DNA of 64,000 bases from Bradyrhizobium diazoefficiens USDA 110 (GCF_000011365.1 NC_004463.1:62001-126000), one strand, 5' to 3'. Positions 16,511 to 25,666 are shown, counted from the stretch's first letter. The notes: generated by a model not told the origin, from the letters alone. A program made the numbers and translations.

Positions 16511-17797
16511 TCAAGCCATGCCGCCGGCATCGGCAATGTCTGCCGCACGTCGTTCCATCAACCCGCGCTCGCGCGCATTGGTTGCAAGACGGGCGGCGGT
16601 CTCGAACGATAGCCGTGCCTCGGCGAAGCGGCCGAGCCTGTGCAGAAGGTCGCCGCGCACGGCCTGAAGATGGTGATAAGTGCTGAGCGCCGGCTCGTCG
16701 GCGATCATCTCGACGAGATCGAGCCCGGCCTGCGGCCCTTCGGCCATGCCGAGCGCGACCGCACGGTTGAGTTCGATCACGGGCGAGCGCACCAGCGTCG
16801 CAAGCTGGCCATAGAGCTCCGCGATGCGTCGCCAGTCGGTGCTTGCGGCCGTCTCCGCGGTGGCGTGACACGCGACGATTGCGGCCTGCAGCGTGTAGAA
16901 CCGGCCGGCTCCGCCGAGCTCGCGCGCGCGGTCCAGCGCCCGAAGGCCGCGCGTGATTTGGAGCCGATCCCACAGCCCGCGATCCTGGTCCATGAGCAGG
17001 ATGGGCTCGCCATCGCGGTCGGTGCGGGCATGCATCCGCGCGGCATTCAGGTCCATCAGCGCCATGAGACCGTGCACCTCGGGCTCGAGCGGCGCGAGCC
17101 CGACCAGCACCCGTCCCATGCGCAGGGCCTCGTCACAGAGCTGCGGCCGCAGCCACTCCTCGCCGCGAGAGGCCGAATAGCCCTCGTTGAAGATGAGATA
17201 GACGACCTCGAGCACCGAGGCCAGACGCTCGGAAAGCGCCTCGCCGCCCGGCGTTTCGTAGGTGAGGCCCGACCGCGAAAGCGTGCGCTTGGCGCGGACG
17301 ATGCGTTGGGCGATGGTTGCCTCCGAGACCAGGAAGGCGCGCGCGATCTCGTCGGTGGTCAGGCCGCAGATCATGCGCAACGCCAGCGCCGCGCGGGCCT
17401 GCCGCGGCAGCAGCGGGTGGCAGGCCGTGAAGATCAGCCGCAGCCATTCGTCACCGATGTCGTCGTCGAGGGCGGTGTCGAAATCGGGCATCGCGTCCTG
17501 TTCCTGCATCAGCTCGTGCGTCAGCAGGTCCTGCTTGCGGGTGAGCATTTTCGCCCGGCGCAGATGATCGAGCGCACGGCGCTTCGCCGTCGCAACCAGC
17601 CACGCACCGGGATTGTCCGGCACCCCGCTCAGCGGCCAGGCCTCCAGCGCGGCGACGAGAGCGTCCTGGGTCAATTCTTCCGCGAGCGTCACGTCCCGCA
17701 GCATGCGCGACAGCGTCGCGATCAGCCGCGGCTGCACGACGCGCCAAGCTGCGTGAATCGCGGCGCGGATCGCGTGATCGATGTCGGCGGCCGTCAT
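16511..17797 (-). CDS. ECF42-type RNA polymerase sigma factor
   Basis: This 428-residue protein has sigma region 2 (LAEELTQDALVAALEAW, WLVATAKRRALDHLRR), region 4 (ARAALALRMICGLTTDEIARAF) and a long C-terminal TPR-like extension (LNRAVALGMAEG, RGDLLHRLGRFAEA), the layout of ECF42 factors. These lack an anti-sigma factor and use the extension for control. ATG 17797 has GGTGG upstream; GTG 17803 is an alternative. The YCII/DGPF-type gene 130 bp upstream is the standard ECF42 partner and probable target. Confidence 0.9.
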   Translation of the reverse strand: MTAADIDHAIRAAIHAAWRVVQPRLIATLSRMLRDVTLAEELTQDALVAALEAWPLSGVPDNPGAWLVATAKRRALDHLRRAKMLTRKQDLLTHELMQEQDAMPDFDTALDDDIGDEWLRLIFTACHPLLPRQARAALALRMICGLTTDEIARAFLVSEATIAQRIVRAKRTLSRSGLTYETPGGEALSERLASVLEVVYLIFNEGYSASRGEEWLRPQLCDEALRMGRVLVGLAPLEPEVHGLMALMDLNAARMHARTDRDGEPILLMDQDRGLWDRLQITRGLRALDRARELGGAGRFYTLQAAIVACHATAETAASTDWRRIAELYGQLATLVRSPVIELNRAVALGMAEGPQAGLDLVEMIADEPALSTYHHLQAVRGDLLHRLGRFAEARLSFETAARLATNARERGLMERRAADIADAGGMA

Positions 17798-17809
17798 CGC
17801 CACCGACCA

Positions 17810-17846
17810 GAGCCCTTTCCGTTCCGATAGAATCGGAACGGGGCTC
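17810..17846. repeat. Palindromic intergenic repeat
   Basis: Ten-base arms ccgttccgat and atcggaacgg around aga, extended by gagccc and gggctc. It lies between the YCII-type gene and the sigma factor. Confidence 0.8.
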
Positions 17847-17863
17847 TGGATTCTTGCTTTGAC

Positions 17864-17907
17864 GCGTTTTCTTTACGCGAACCGGTATCCACTTTGCTTG
17901 AAAACGC
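17864..17907. repeat. Palindromic intergenic repeat (gcgttttc type)
   Basis: The ends gcgtttt and aaaacgc are inverted around an ccggtatccact core. This element type is common between genes in Bradyrhizobium-like genomes. Its role is unknown. Confidence 0.7.
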
Positions 17908-17930
17908 ACTAAGACGAGCGGTGGTGTTCA

Positions 17931-18338
17931 TCAGGCGTGGGCGGCGACCCTGGAATGCGCGTCGATCTCGCACGCCACGTCGACGCCCGGCGTCGCGAAT
18001 GCCCGCAATTCGCAGGTACCGTCCCATCCCGGCATGTGATCGAGATGCAACTGCATGAATTCCTTCGCCATGGCCAGGGCTTCCGCCTTGTCGCGCAGCT
18101 CGAAAATGGCGTAGCCGCCGATCACTTCCTTGGCCTCGACGAAGGGGCCGTCGATGACGCTGAGCTCGCCGTCGACGATCTTCACCCGTGCGCCGGTCGC
18201 AAGCGGCATCAGGCCGCCGGTGTCGAGCATTCGACCGGCCTTGATCTCCCGCTCTGATATTTTCTGCATCGCCTCCATCAGTGCCGGGGTCGGGCCCGCC
18301 ATCGGCTGGCTGGAGGTGACGATGTACATGAAGCGCAT
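17931..18338 (-). CDS. YCII-related (DGPF) protein, ECF42 partner
   Basis: This 135-residue protein carries SVIDGPFVEAKEVIGGYAIFE, the DGPFxExKE signature of the YCII-related family. The role is not known, though members are nearly always next to ECF42 sigma factors and are thought to be their targets. GGGAG lies upstream of ATG 18338. It is followed by the sigma gene in the same direction. Confidence 0.88.
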   Translation of the reverse strand: MRFMYIVTSSQPMAGPTPALMEAMQKISEREIKAGRMLDTGGLMPLATGARVKIVDGELSVIDGPFVEAKEVIGGYAIFELRDKAEALAMAKEFMQLHLDHMPGWDGTCELRAFATPGVDVACEIDAHSRVAAHA

Positions 18339-18456
18339 GAAAAACTCCCTTGGCGCGAGCAGCGACCGCTCCGGCCGCAAACCGGCTCGCTATGGATGTG
18401 ACGATTGAGCCTCGGCTAAATCGACATCCCCGAGAGAAATTATTGGCCGGGAGAAA

Positions 18457-19149
18457 TTATTGCCGCAGCATGATCAGGGGATCAGCGGTATCGGGAACGC
18501 GCCGCCACTGCGCGTTGTCGTCGGCCTCGAACTGCCAGACATCGCCTGATTTCGACATCAGGATGATCTGGCCGCGTTCGAGCCGCCATTGCGTCGGATT
18601 GAACTGCGCGATGCCCGCATCGCATTTCGGCTTCAGGAAGACCTGGAAATTGTCCGGCCCCGCCTCGGTATTGGTCAGCGTCAGCCCGCAGACCGGCTGG
18701 CCGTTGCCGCGCACCATCGACCAGTCGCCGATCATCTGGTCCATCGACTTGGCCATCGAACGGGCGGCGGCGAGGTCCTGCAGGATGTAGACACCTTCGC
18801 CCTGCCGCAGCCCCTCGAAGATGCCGGCCTCGACCTCGGTGAAGTCGATCACCGCTTCACCGGTCGCATCCTGCAAGCGAACGATGTCGAGACCCCTGAC
18901 GCTCCAGGCGACGATGTCCTTGGTGAAGGGCAGCGCGGTCTTGCAGGCCGGCTCCAGCTCCAGCTTGAAGCCCTGGCCCGCGGCATCGCTCTTCATGGTG
19001 ACCACGCAGGTCTTGCTGCGCTCGGTGGTCGAGAGCTCCCATTGCCCGGGCATCGTCTTCTTCAGGCTCGTCGCATCCTGCGCCAAGGCAGGGCCGACCG
19101 CGGCGACACATGCCGCGATGGCCAATGCAGCGACCCGAAGAATGGTCAT
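18457..19149 (-). CDS. AprI/Inh-type metalloprotease inhibitor, two domains
   Basis: This is a 230-residue exported protein (signal MTILRVAALAIAACVAAVGP, cleavage near ALAQ). Two Inh-like barrels appear in tandem: residues about 35-120 (GQWELSTTERSKTCVVTM) and about 135-225 (GDWSMVRGNGQPVCGLTLTN, WQFEADDNAQWRR). The family inhibits serralysin-type proteases in the periplasm. Its ATG shares a base with the stop of the hydroxyacid dehydrogenase gene upstream (TGATG), so it is probably translated with that operon. Confidence 0.8.
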   Translation of the reverse strand: MTILRVAALAIAACVAAVGPALAQDATSLKKTMPGQWELSTTERSKTCVVTMKSDAAGQGFKLELEPACKTALPFTKDIVAWSVRGLDIVRLQDATGEAVIDFTEVEAGIFEGLRQGEGVYILQDLAAARSMAKSMDQMIGDWSMVRGNGQPVCGLTLTNTEAGPDNFQVFLKPKCDAGIAQFNPTQWRLERGQIILMSKSGDVWQFEADDNAQWRRVPDTADPLIMLRQ

Positions 19150-20138
19150 CAGCGCCCCTTGAACGGCGTTTCCGCAACCGGGGTCAACGGCGCCTTGCCG
19201 GCGAACCAGGCCTTGAGGTTGTCGACGACGAGCTGGTCCATCGCGTTGCGCGTCACCACCGAGGCCGAGCCGATATGCGGCAGCAGCACGACGTTCTGCA
19301 TGCTCTTGAGCTCGTCCGGCACGCTCGGCTCCGCTGCGAACACGTCGAGGCCGGCGGCCAGGATGGTGCCGGATTTCAGCGCCTGCACCAGCGCCGGCTC
19401 GTCGACCACCGAGCCGCGCGCGACATTGATCAGTACGCCGCGCGGGCCGAGCGCCTTGAGCACCTCGGCATTGATCATCTTGTTGGTGCTGGCGCCGCCG
19501 GGCACGATCACCATCAAGGTATCCACCGCCTTCGCCATCTCGATCAAGTCAGGGTAGTGCTTGTAGGAGACGTCCTTGGACGGGTTGCGGGAGTGGTAGA
19601 CCACCGGCACCAGCGAGGCATCGAGCCGGCGCGCGATGGCCTGGCCGATCCGGCCCATGCCGACGATGCCGACCTTGCGGTCGCGCAAGGAGCCGACGCT
19701 GAGCGGATAGTTCTGCGTCTGCCAGAGGCCGGAACGGACGTAGCGGTCGGCCTTGATGAATTCGCGCACGGTGGAGATCAGCAGGCCCATCGCGACGTCG
19801 GCGACCTCCTCGGTCAGCACGTCGGGCGTGTTGGTGACGATGATGTTGTGCTCGGCCGCGTATTTGGCGTCGACGTGGTCGTAGCCGACGCCGAAGCTCG
19901 CCACCATCTCGATCTTGGGCAATTGCGACAGCGAGTCCCTGTCGGCACGCACCGTGTGATAGGTCACGGCCACGCCGCGGATCTTTTCGCGGATCGCGGG
20001 TGTCAGCCGCTCGAGGTCGCCTCGTGTCTCGGCCTTGTGCACGACGAAATGATCGGAAAACCCGTTCTCGAGGATCGGCCGCACCGGCCCATAGATCAGA
20101 AGGTCGATCTTTTCGGACGAAATCGAACCGGCGGTCAT
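19149..20138 (-). CDS. D-isomer specific 2-hydroxyacid dehydrogenase
   Basis: This 329-residue NAD(P)-dependent enzyme reduces 2-keto acids such as glyoxylate or hydroxypyruvate. It shows the Rossmann motif GMGRIGQAIARR, the catalytic Arg in NVARGSVVDE, Glu in AAEPSVPDE and His in LLPHIGSAS. ATG 20138 has GGAAAA upstream and overlaps the permease stop by one base. It lies at the end of the NMT1-type ABC operon and may act on the imported compound. Confidence 0.88.
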   Translation of the reverse strand: MTAGSISSEKIDLLIYGPVRPILENGFSDHFVVHKAETRGDLERLTPAIREKIRGVAVTYHTVRADRDSLSQLPKIEMVASFGVGYDHVDAKYAAEHNIIVTNTPDVLTEEVADVAMGLLISTVREFIKADRYVRSGLWQTQNYPLSVGSLRDRKVGIVGMGRIGQAIARRLDASLVPVVYHSRNPSKDVSYKHYPDLIEMAKAVDTLMVIVPGGASTNKMINAEVLKALGPRGVLINVARGSVVDEPALVQALKSGTILAAGLDVFAAEPSVPDELKSMQNVVLLPHIGSASVVTRNAMDQLVVDNLKAWFAGKAPLTPVAETPFKGR

Positions 20139-20956
20139 CAGTTTTCCTTTCCAAGGGCGCTTTCGTGCCAGCGCCGTAAAACGAGGTGGGAAACTAGCGC
20201 CAGCACCCCATAGATGACAATCCCGGCCAGCGACAACAGCAGCAGCGCGGCGAACATGCGGGGTATGTTCAATCGGTAGCCTGACTCGGCGATCCTGTAG
20301 GCGAGCCCAGAGCCGGCGCCGGCCGTTCCGGCCGCGATCTCGGCCACGACAGCGCCGATCAGCGACAGCCCTCCGGCGATGCGCAGGCCGCCGAGGATAT
20401 AGGGCAGCGCCGCCGGCAGCTTCAGGAAGCGCAGGGTTTGTGGTGGCGAGGCGCCATAGAGCTGGAACAGGCCGGCCAGATTGCGGTCGACCGAATTGAG
20501 CCCGAGCGTGGTGTTGGAGAGCACCGGGAAGAAGGCGACGATGAAGGCGCAGACGACGACCGCGGTCTGCTGCTCCAGATAGATCAGGAGCAGCGGTGCA
20601 ATCGCGATAACAGGCGTCACCTGGAGGACGACGGCGTAGGGGAATAGCGAATATTCCACCCATTTCGACTGGTTGAACAGCAGCGCCAGCGCGATACCGC
20701 CGACGCTCGCTGCCACAAATCCTTCAAGCGTGGTCAGAAGCGTGGTGGCGAGCGATTGTGACAGCACGGCCCAGTCCTTGATCAGCGTCAGGAAGATCAC
20801 GGAGGGCGCGGGCAGCACGTAAGGCGGGATCTCCCTGATGCGGACCACGAGTTCCCAGGCGAGAAGCCCGGCCGCAAGCACGATGACGGGAAGCACGAAG
20901 CGCACCGCGCGGTGCGCGCCGGACGGACTGGCGGTGACGGAGGGCTGCGCGCTCAT
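20138..20956 (-). CDS. ABC transporter permease (SsuC/TauC type)
   Basis: This is a 272-residue inner-membrane protein with about six helices (VLPVIVLAAGLLAWELVV, YAVVLQVTPVIAIAPLLLIYL, AALLLLSLAGIVIYGVLAL). The cytoplasmic EAA-type loop lies near LFQLYGASPPQTLRFLKLPA. It starts at ATG 20956 in a four-base ATGA overlap with the ATPase gene. Together with the genes at 20953 and 21779 it makes one importer. Confidence 0.9.
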   Translation of the reverse strand: MSAQPSVTASPSGAHRAVRFVLPVIVLAAGLLAWELVVRIREIPPYVLPAPSVIFLTLIKDWAVLSQSLATTLLTTLEGFVAASVGGIALALLFNQSKWVEYSLFPYAVVLQVTPVIAIAPLLLIYLEQQTAVVVCAFIVAFFPVLSNTTLGLNSVDRNLAGLFQLYGASPPQTLRFLKLPAALPYILGGLRIAGGLSLIGAVVAEIAAGTAGAGSGLAYRIAESGYRLNIPRMFAALLLLSLAGIVIYGVLALVSHLVLRRWHESALGKEN

Positions 20957-21768
20957 AGCACCGGTTGCCCCGAATAGGACGGCGCCAGCGCGGCCGACAC
21001 CTTCCGGCAATAATCCGAATAGGCGGCCGAGGTGCGAAACTCCTCTCCGCGCGGCTCGACCGTCTCGATGCGGATGTCGGCCTGGATCCGGCCGGGCCGC
21101 GCCGTCATGACCACCACGCGCTGCGACAGATAGACGGATTCGAACACCGAATGGGTGACGAAGATGACGGTCTTGCGAAGGCTGCGCCACAGCGCGAGCA
21201 GGTCGTTGTTGAGGCGGAAGCGCGTGATCTCGTCGAGCGCCGCGAACGGCTCATCCATCAGGAGGATATCCGGATCGGTGACGAGCGCGCGCGCCAGCGA
21301 GACCCGCATCTTCATGCCGCCGGACAGCTCGCGCGGATAGGCGTCGGCGAAATCGGCAAGCCCGACGCTCGCCAGCGCTTCGTCGGCGCGCGCGCGCGCC
21401 TCCGCCTTCGCCACGCCAGCAAGCTTCAACGGCAGCCGCACGTTCTCGCGCACGCTGGTCCAGGGCATCAGGGTCGGCTCCTGGAATACGAAGCCGATGC
21501 CATGGCCCGGCTGTGCAGGTCCCTCGTGACGCGCCAGCCGCACGATGCCGGACGACGGCGCGCTGAGCTGCGCGATCAGCCGCAGCGCGGTCGACTTGCC
21601 GCAACCCGACGGTCCCAGCAGCGAGATGAACTCGCCCTTGCGCACGGCGAGATCGAGCGGCCCGAGCGCCATGACGCCGTTGTCATAGACCTTCGTCACG
21701 CCGCGCAGGCTGACGGCGAGCGCCGTCAGGCTGGCCTCGACCCCGGACGAGGTTTTGACTGGTGACAT
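20953..21768 (-). CDS. ABC transporter ATP-binding protein (SsuB/TauB type)
   Basis: This 271-residue ATPase has Walker A GPSGCGKST, Q-loop VFQEPTLMPW, signature LSGGMKMRV, Walker B ILLMDEPFAALDE and H-loop VTHSVFES. It energises the permease encoded next to it. The gene begins ten bases after the binding-protein stop. Confidence 0.92.
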   Translation of the reverse strand: MSPVKTSSGVEASLTALAVSLRGVTKVYDNGVMALGPLDLAVRKGEFISLLGPSGCGKSTALRLIAQLSAPSSGIVRLARHEGPAQPGHGIGFVFQEPTLMPWTSVRENVRLPLKLAGVAKAEARARADEALASVGLADFADAYPRELSGGMKMRVSLARALVTDPDILLMDEPFAALDEITRFRLNNDLLALWRSLRKTVIFVTHSVFESVYLSQRVVVMTARPGRIQADIRIETVEPRGEEFRTSAAYSDYCRKVSAALAPSYSGQPVL

Positions 21769-21778
21769 GGACCTTGCG

Positions 21779-22801
21779 TTACGGCTTGCTCGGGCGCAGC
21801 TCGACGCCGACGCCCTTGTTGACGAAGCGCAGCGTATAGGACTTGCGGAAGTCGAGATCCGGCTTCACCACGCCCGCCTTCACCATCTTGTTGAAGAAGG
21901 AGGTGTAGCGCTCGTCGCTCATGGCGCCGATGCCGTTCTTCAACGACTCGCCGGAATCGACGATGCCGTATTCCTTCATCCTGGCGACGGAATAGGCGAG
22001 CAGATCGTCGGTCATCTCAGGATTGAGCTTCTTGATCATGGCATTGCCGGCGGAATTGTCGCCGTAGATATAGTTGTACCAGCCGATCATGGAGGCATCG
22101 ACGAAGCGCTGCACCAGATCGGGCTTCTTCTCGGCGATGTCGCGGCGGGTCTCGATCAGGGTCGAATAGGTATTGAAGCCGTAATCGGCGAGCAGCAGCA
22201 CGTTCGGCTTGAAGCCGGCGGCCTTCTCGACCGCGAAGGGCTCGGAGGTGACGTAGCCCTGCATCGCGCTCTTGGGATTGGCGATGAAGGGCTGCGGATT
22301 GAAATTGTAGGGCCGGACGTTCTTCTCGTTGAAGCCGTATTCGGACTTGAGCCACTGGAAGTAGCTGCTCATGCCCTCCTTGGAGACGAACAGAGTCAGC
22401 GGCTTGAGGTCCTCGATCTTGGCGACCTTGGCGTCCGGCTGCGTCAGCATCACCTGCGGATCCTTCTGGAACACCGCGGCGATGGTCACGACGGGAACGT
22501 TGTTGGCGACCGCATCGAACGACATCAGCGTGTTCGCGGCCATGAAGAAATCGATCTTGCCGGCGATCAGCAGCATCCGGTTGTTCTCGTTGGGACCGCC
22601 GGGGACGATGGTGACGTCGAGCCCGTACTTCTTATAGGTACCGTCGGCGACCGCCTGGAAGAAGCCGCCATGCTCGGCCTCGGCGACCCAGTTGGTGCCG
22701 AAGGTGACTTTGTCCAGGGTCTCCGCGCGCGCCGGGACGACCGAGACAAGAGCGGCCATCAAGCCCGCCGTTAACGCTCGCCGCAGATGAGAGAGGGTCA
22801 T
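21779..22801 (-). CDS. ABC substrate-binding protein, NMT1/THI5-like
   Basis: This is a 340-residue periplasmic protein with a signal peptide (LRRALTAGLMAALVSVVPARA). The NMT1-type fold shows in FGTNWVAEAEHGGFFQAV, GLDVTIVPGG, GKIDFFMAANT and YGFNTYSTLIETRR. Family members bind pyrimidines, sulfonates or other small organics; the ligand here is unknown. It is first in the operon (binding protein, ATPase, permease, dehydrogenase, inhibitor) and diverges from the creatininase-family gene. Confidence 0.88.
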   Translation of the reverse strand: MTLSHLRRALTAGLMAALVSVVPARAETLDKVTFGTNWVAEAEHGGFFQAVADGTYKKYGLDVTIVPGGPNENNRMLLIAGKIDFFMAANTLMSFDAVANNVPVVTIAAVFQKDPQVMLTQPDAKVAKIEDLKPLTLFVSKEGMSSYFQWLKSEYGFNEKNVRPYNFNPQPFIANPKSAMQGYVTSEPFAVEKAAGFKPNVLLLADYGFNTYSTLIETRRDIAEKKPDLVQRFVDASMIGWYNYIYGDNSAGNAMIKKLNPEMTDDLLAYSVARMKEYGIVDSGESLKNGIGAMSDERYTSFFNKMVKAGVVKPDLDFRKSYTLRFVNKGVGVELRPSKP

Positions 22802-22816
22802 AATGGCACTCCGTCG

Positions 22817-22846
22817 ATCGCTTCTGGCCCAATCGCTTCTGGCCCA
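22817..22846. repeat. Tandem 15-bp repeat in divergent promoter region
   Basis: The unit atcgcttctggccca occurs twice with no gap, 16 bases before the binding-protein start. A similar cgcttctggccca element is found near 10148. Confidence 0.85.
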
Positions 22847-22954
22847 TGTGAAAGCAACGCGATAAAACCGCATGAAGTTCGGGGACGCGAGCCGGCCAGG
22901 CCCGCGTCCCCTCATACGCCAAATTACGTGACAAATTCGGGCAAAGAAACCTTG

Positions 22955-23761
22955 ATGATGCCGTCCCGCGACTGGACCGAGATCCGCTGGGCCGACGCCG
23001 TCCCTGCGGAGGTGTCGCGCTGGATCGCGGTGCTGCCGCTGGCGGCGACCGAGCAGCACGGCCCGCACCTGCCGCTTGCAACCGACGTGCTGATCGCGGA
23101 CGCCTATCTGGCGCGCGTGCGCGAGCTTTTGCCCGCGACCATTCCGGCCAGTTTCCTTCCCGTTGAACCGGTCGGAATTTCCACCGAGCATATCGACTAT
23201 CCGGGCACGCAGACGCTGCCGACCGACGTGGCGCTGAAAAGGTGGACCGCGATCGGCGAGGAGGTCGCGCGGCGTGGGGTGAAGAAGCTCGTCATTATCA
23301 CCAGCCATGGTGGCAACAGCGCGGCCATGATGCTGGTCGCGCAGGATCTGCGCGCGCATCACAAGCTGTTCGTGGTGACGACGTCGTGGTCGCGCCTGTC
23401 GGGCGCCGACAAGCTGTTCCCGGCCGAGGAGGTGCGCCACGGCATTCATGGCGGCGCGATCGAGACCTCGATCATGCTGGCGCGCTATCCCGACCAGGTG
23501 CGCAAAGATGCGATCGCGGATTTTCCCGCGAGCAGCGTCGCGATGGAGACGCAGTATCGCTGGCTGTCGACGCAGCGGCCCGCGCCATTCGCCTGGCAGG
23601 CGCAGGATCTGAACGCCAGCGGCGCCATCGGCAATGCGACGCTGGCCGTTCCCGAGAAGGGCGCGCAATTGTTGGATCAGGGTGCGCGCGCCTTCTGCGA
23701 GCTGCTCACTGAAGTCGATAACTTCGACGTGAACAGGCTCGCCAAGGGCCCTCTCGGCTAG
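22955..23761 (+). CDS. Creatininase-family amidohydrolase
   Basis: This 268-residue metal hydrolase contains PLAATEQHGPHLPLATDV (first Glu, His and Asp ligands), TSHGGNSA (His) and HGGAIETS (Glu), the creatininase-family metal set. Members open cyclic amides such as creatinine, guanidine lactams or formamides. It diverges from the ABC operon at 22801, which suggests action on the imported compound. The start at 22955 (MMPSRDW) fits the family; upstream codons in frame belong to the leader. Confidence 0.85.
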   Translation: MMPSRDWTEIRWADAVPAEVSRWIAVLPLAATEQHGPHLPLATDVLIADAYLARVRELLPATIPASFLPVEPVGISTEHIDYPGTQTLPTDVALKRWTAIGEEVARRGVKKLVIITSHGGNSAAMMLVAQDLRAHHKLFVVTTSWSRLSGADKLFPAEEVRHGIHGGAIETSIMLARYPDQVRKDAIADFPASSVAMETQYRWLSTQRPAPFAWQAQDLNASGAIGNATLAVPEKGAQLLDQGARAFCELLTEVDNFDVNRLAKGPLG

Positions 23762-23900
23762 CCAACATCCTCCTGGAATCATTGAGGAAAGGACCTCACC
23801 CGGGGGTCGCATCCGCCGTCTTCGAACCGGACGCGCGGAGCCTCCGTCCAACTGGGCACGCGGGCCACAACGGACCGCCTCAACCCGGATGGAGTTTCAC

Positions 23901-24164
23901 ATGTCGATCAAGACCAAGATTGCCGCCGCAGCTCTCGCTGCCCTCGCCGTCACCGGCAGCATCGTGTCCACCACCTCCTCGGCCGAAGCCAAGCAGCCCG
24001 GCTGGGTCTGGGGTGTGGGTGCCGGCATCGCCACCGCCGCTGTGGTCGGCTCCGCGATCGCCGCCAGCAACGACCCCTATTACTACGGCTATCACCGCTG
24101 CGGCTGGGTCGCCCAGTACAACGCCTTCGGCCAGTACGTTGGCCGCGTTCGCAGCTGCTACTGA
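23901..24164 (+). CDS. Small exported Gly/Tyr-rich protein
   Basis: This is an 87-residue protein with a signal peptide (KIAAAALAALAVTGSIVS, cleavage near AEAKQ) and a tail with PYYYGYHRCGW and two further features, a Gln/Tyr run and a terminal SCY. GGATGGAG precedes ATG 23901. Such proteins are common in Bradyrhizobium; the function is unknown. Confidence 0.8.
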   Translation: MSIKTKIAAAALAALAVTGSIVSTTSSAEAKQPGWVWGVGAGIATAAVVGSAIAASNDPYYYGYHRCGWVAQYNAFGQYVGRVRSCY

Positions 24165-24239
24165 TTTGAGTACCTGAGGCCGATCTCACGTGGATCCTGC
24201 GTCCGACACGGGCGCCTCATCCACCCCGTGTCGTGCCCC

Positions 24240-24271
24240 GACCCCGCCCGGCTGTCCCCCCGGGCGGGGTC
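24240..24271 (+). terminator. Strong GC hairpin between the small exported protein and DUF1194 genes
   Basis: Perfect 12-base arms gaccccgcccgg and ccgggcggggtc around an eight-base loop, 76 bases after the small gene's stop. There is no long T run, so termination is likely but not certain. Confidence 0.6.
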
Positions 24272-24374
24272 AACCATTTGCGGCCAGAAAAGCCCGGCTA
24301 CCGCTTGGCTCAGACAATCCTTCCGATTGCACGTCTCGCGTGTCAGGATACGGATAGGCGGCTGGAGGGCGAGC

Positions 24375-25328
24375 GTGAATTGGCGGGTCTCAATTGGATC
24401 GATCCTGATTGCGATCCTGACATCGACACAGGCATTTCCCGAGCCGGCCTTACAGCCGCAAACAGCGCCCCAGGGCGACAGCCGCCCCGCCGTGGACCTC
24501 GAGCTCGTGATCGCGGTCGACATTTCCTACTCGGTGCAGCCAGATGACCTGGCGGCTCAACGCGAAGGCTATGCCAAGGCCATCGTCTCGGAGGAGTTTC
24601 TGCGGGCCTTGCGGACCGGCCCTGTCGGCAAGATCGCGCTGACCTACTTCGAATGGTCATCGACAAGGGATCAGGACGTCATCGTCCCCTGGCGGCAGAT
24701 CGACGGACCGGAAGCGGCCGAGGCCGTCGCAGCTGAAATCATGAAGGCACCGATCCGCCGCGGTTCGCGCACGTCGATTTCGGGTGCGATCAAGTTCGCC
24801 ATGCCGCTGTTCGAGCAGAACCCGTACCGGGGCGCGCGCCGCATCATCGACGTTGCGGGCGATGGCCCCAACAACAACGGCGATCCTGTCGCCACCGCGC
24901 GCGACACAGCAGTGCAGCAGGGCATCGTCATCACCGGCCTGCCGGTCATGATCAATGCAACGCCTCCTGGTCAGGTGGACATCAGCCATATCGACCATAT
25001 CGATTGGTACTATGAGGATTGCGTGATCGGCGGTCCAGGTTCCTTCGTCGTGCCCATCACCGATCGCGAAAACTTCAAGGAGGCGATCCGGACCAAGCTG
25101 GCGCTCGAGGTCGCGGGCCGTACGCCGGATCAATCGCCGCCCCCCTCAGTGGACAAGAAGCCGCGGGTTCTCTGCACGATTGGTGAAAAACTCTGGCAGC
25201 AGCGGTGGGATACGATCGCTCCGGCGACCAATAGTCCGGCGATGAGCAAACCGGCGGCGAACAGTTCGTCGAGCAAGGAGGACGCGCTGCTCGACAAGAA
25301 GATCAAGGGCATCTGCCGCGGCTGCTAG
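24375..25328 (+). CDS. Exported DUF1194 (von Willebrand A-like) protein
   Basis: This is a 317-residue protein with an N-terminal signal (VSIGSILIAILTSTQA). The DUF1194 domain spans about 40-260: LELVIAVDISYSVQPDD (MIDAS-like DxSxS), GSRTSISGAIKFAM and RIIDVAGDGPNNNGD. Metal-dependent adhesion of this type mediates protein binding. A low-complexity Ser/Ala linker leads to the tail KIKGICRGC. I chose GTG 24375 because GGAGGG lies seven bases upstream and it gives a clean signal peptide. Confidence 0.8.
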   Translation: MNWRVSIGSILIAILTSTQAFPEPALQPQTAPQGDSRPAVDLELVIAVDISYSVQPDDLAAQREGYAKAIVSEEFLRALRTGPVGKIALTYFEWSSTRDQDVIVPWRQIDGPEAAEAVAAEIMKAPIRRGSRTSISGAIKFAMPLFEQNPYRGARRIIDVAGDGPNNNGDPVATARDTAVQQGIVITGLPVMINATPPGQVDISHIDHIDWYYEDCVIGGPGSFVVPITDRENFKEAIRTKLALEVAGRTPDQSPPPSVDKKPRVLCTIGEKLWQQRWDTIAPATNSPAMSKPAANSSSSKEDALLDKKIKGICRGC

Positions 25329-25666
25329 GTGCTCCCGCTGGCCAGCGACCGGCCGTCGAGCCTTCGCGATGCCACCACTCTCCCATCCGTCCTGGATAGG
25401 TCCTTCCGCAGAGGTCGACTCCGCTCGAGCAGTCGAGATCCTGTCTCCCTGAGCGATGTTGCAGTCACGTCACACAGCGGTGCGAACCATCACCTGCGGC
25501 AATCCGCTTCAGTTGCTATTGCGAATTAATCGCAATAAGGTTTGCAGCAGACACGGGGACTTGGGAAGAAATCGCGTCGGATCGAGATCATCTCGGCCGA
25601 TCGTGCGAACAACCGGAACCTGGTGACAGGATCGCCGCGAATCGGCAGGGATGTCGGCTGCGGCGG
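25329..25666. other. Intergenic stretch before the porin gene
   Basis: No convincing gene. It is less GC-rich around 25500-25550 (tgctattgcgaattaatcgc), a plausible promoter area for the porin, but no clear -35/-10 pair was found. Confidence 0.45.

Noticed and set aside
22802..23851. Upstream extension of the NMT1-like binding protein to 690 codons
   Set aside because: It is antisense to the creatininase-family gene. A signal peptide begins at 22801.
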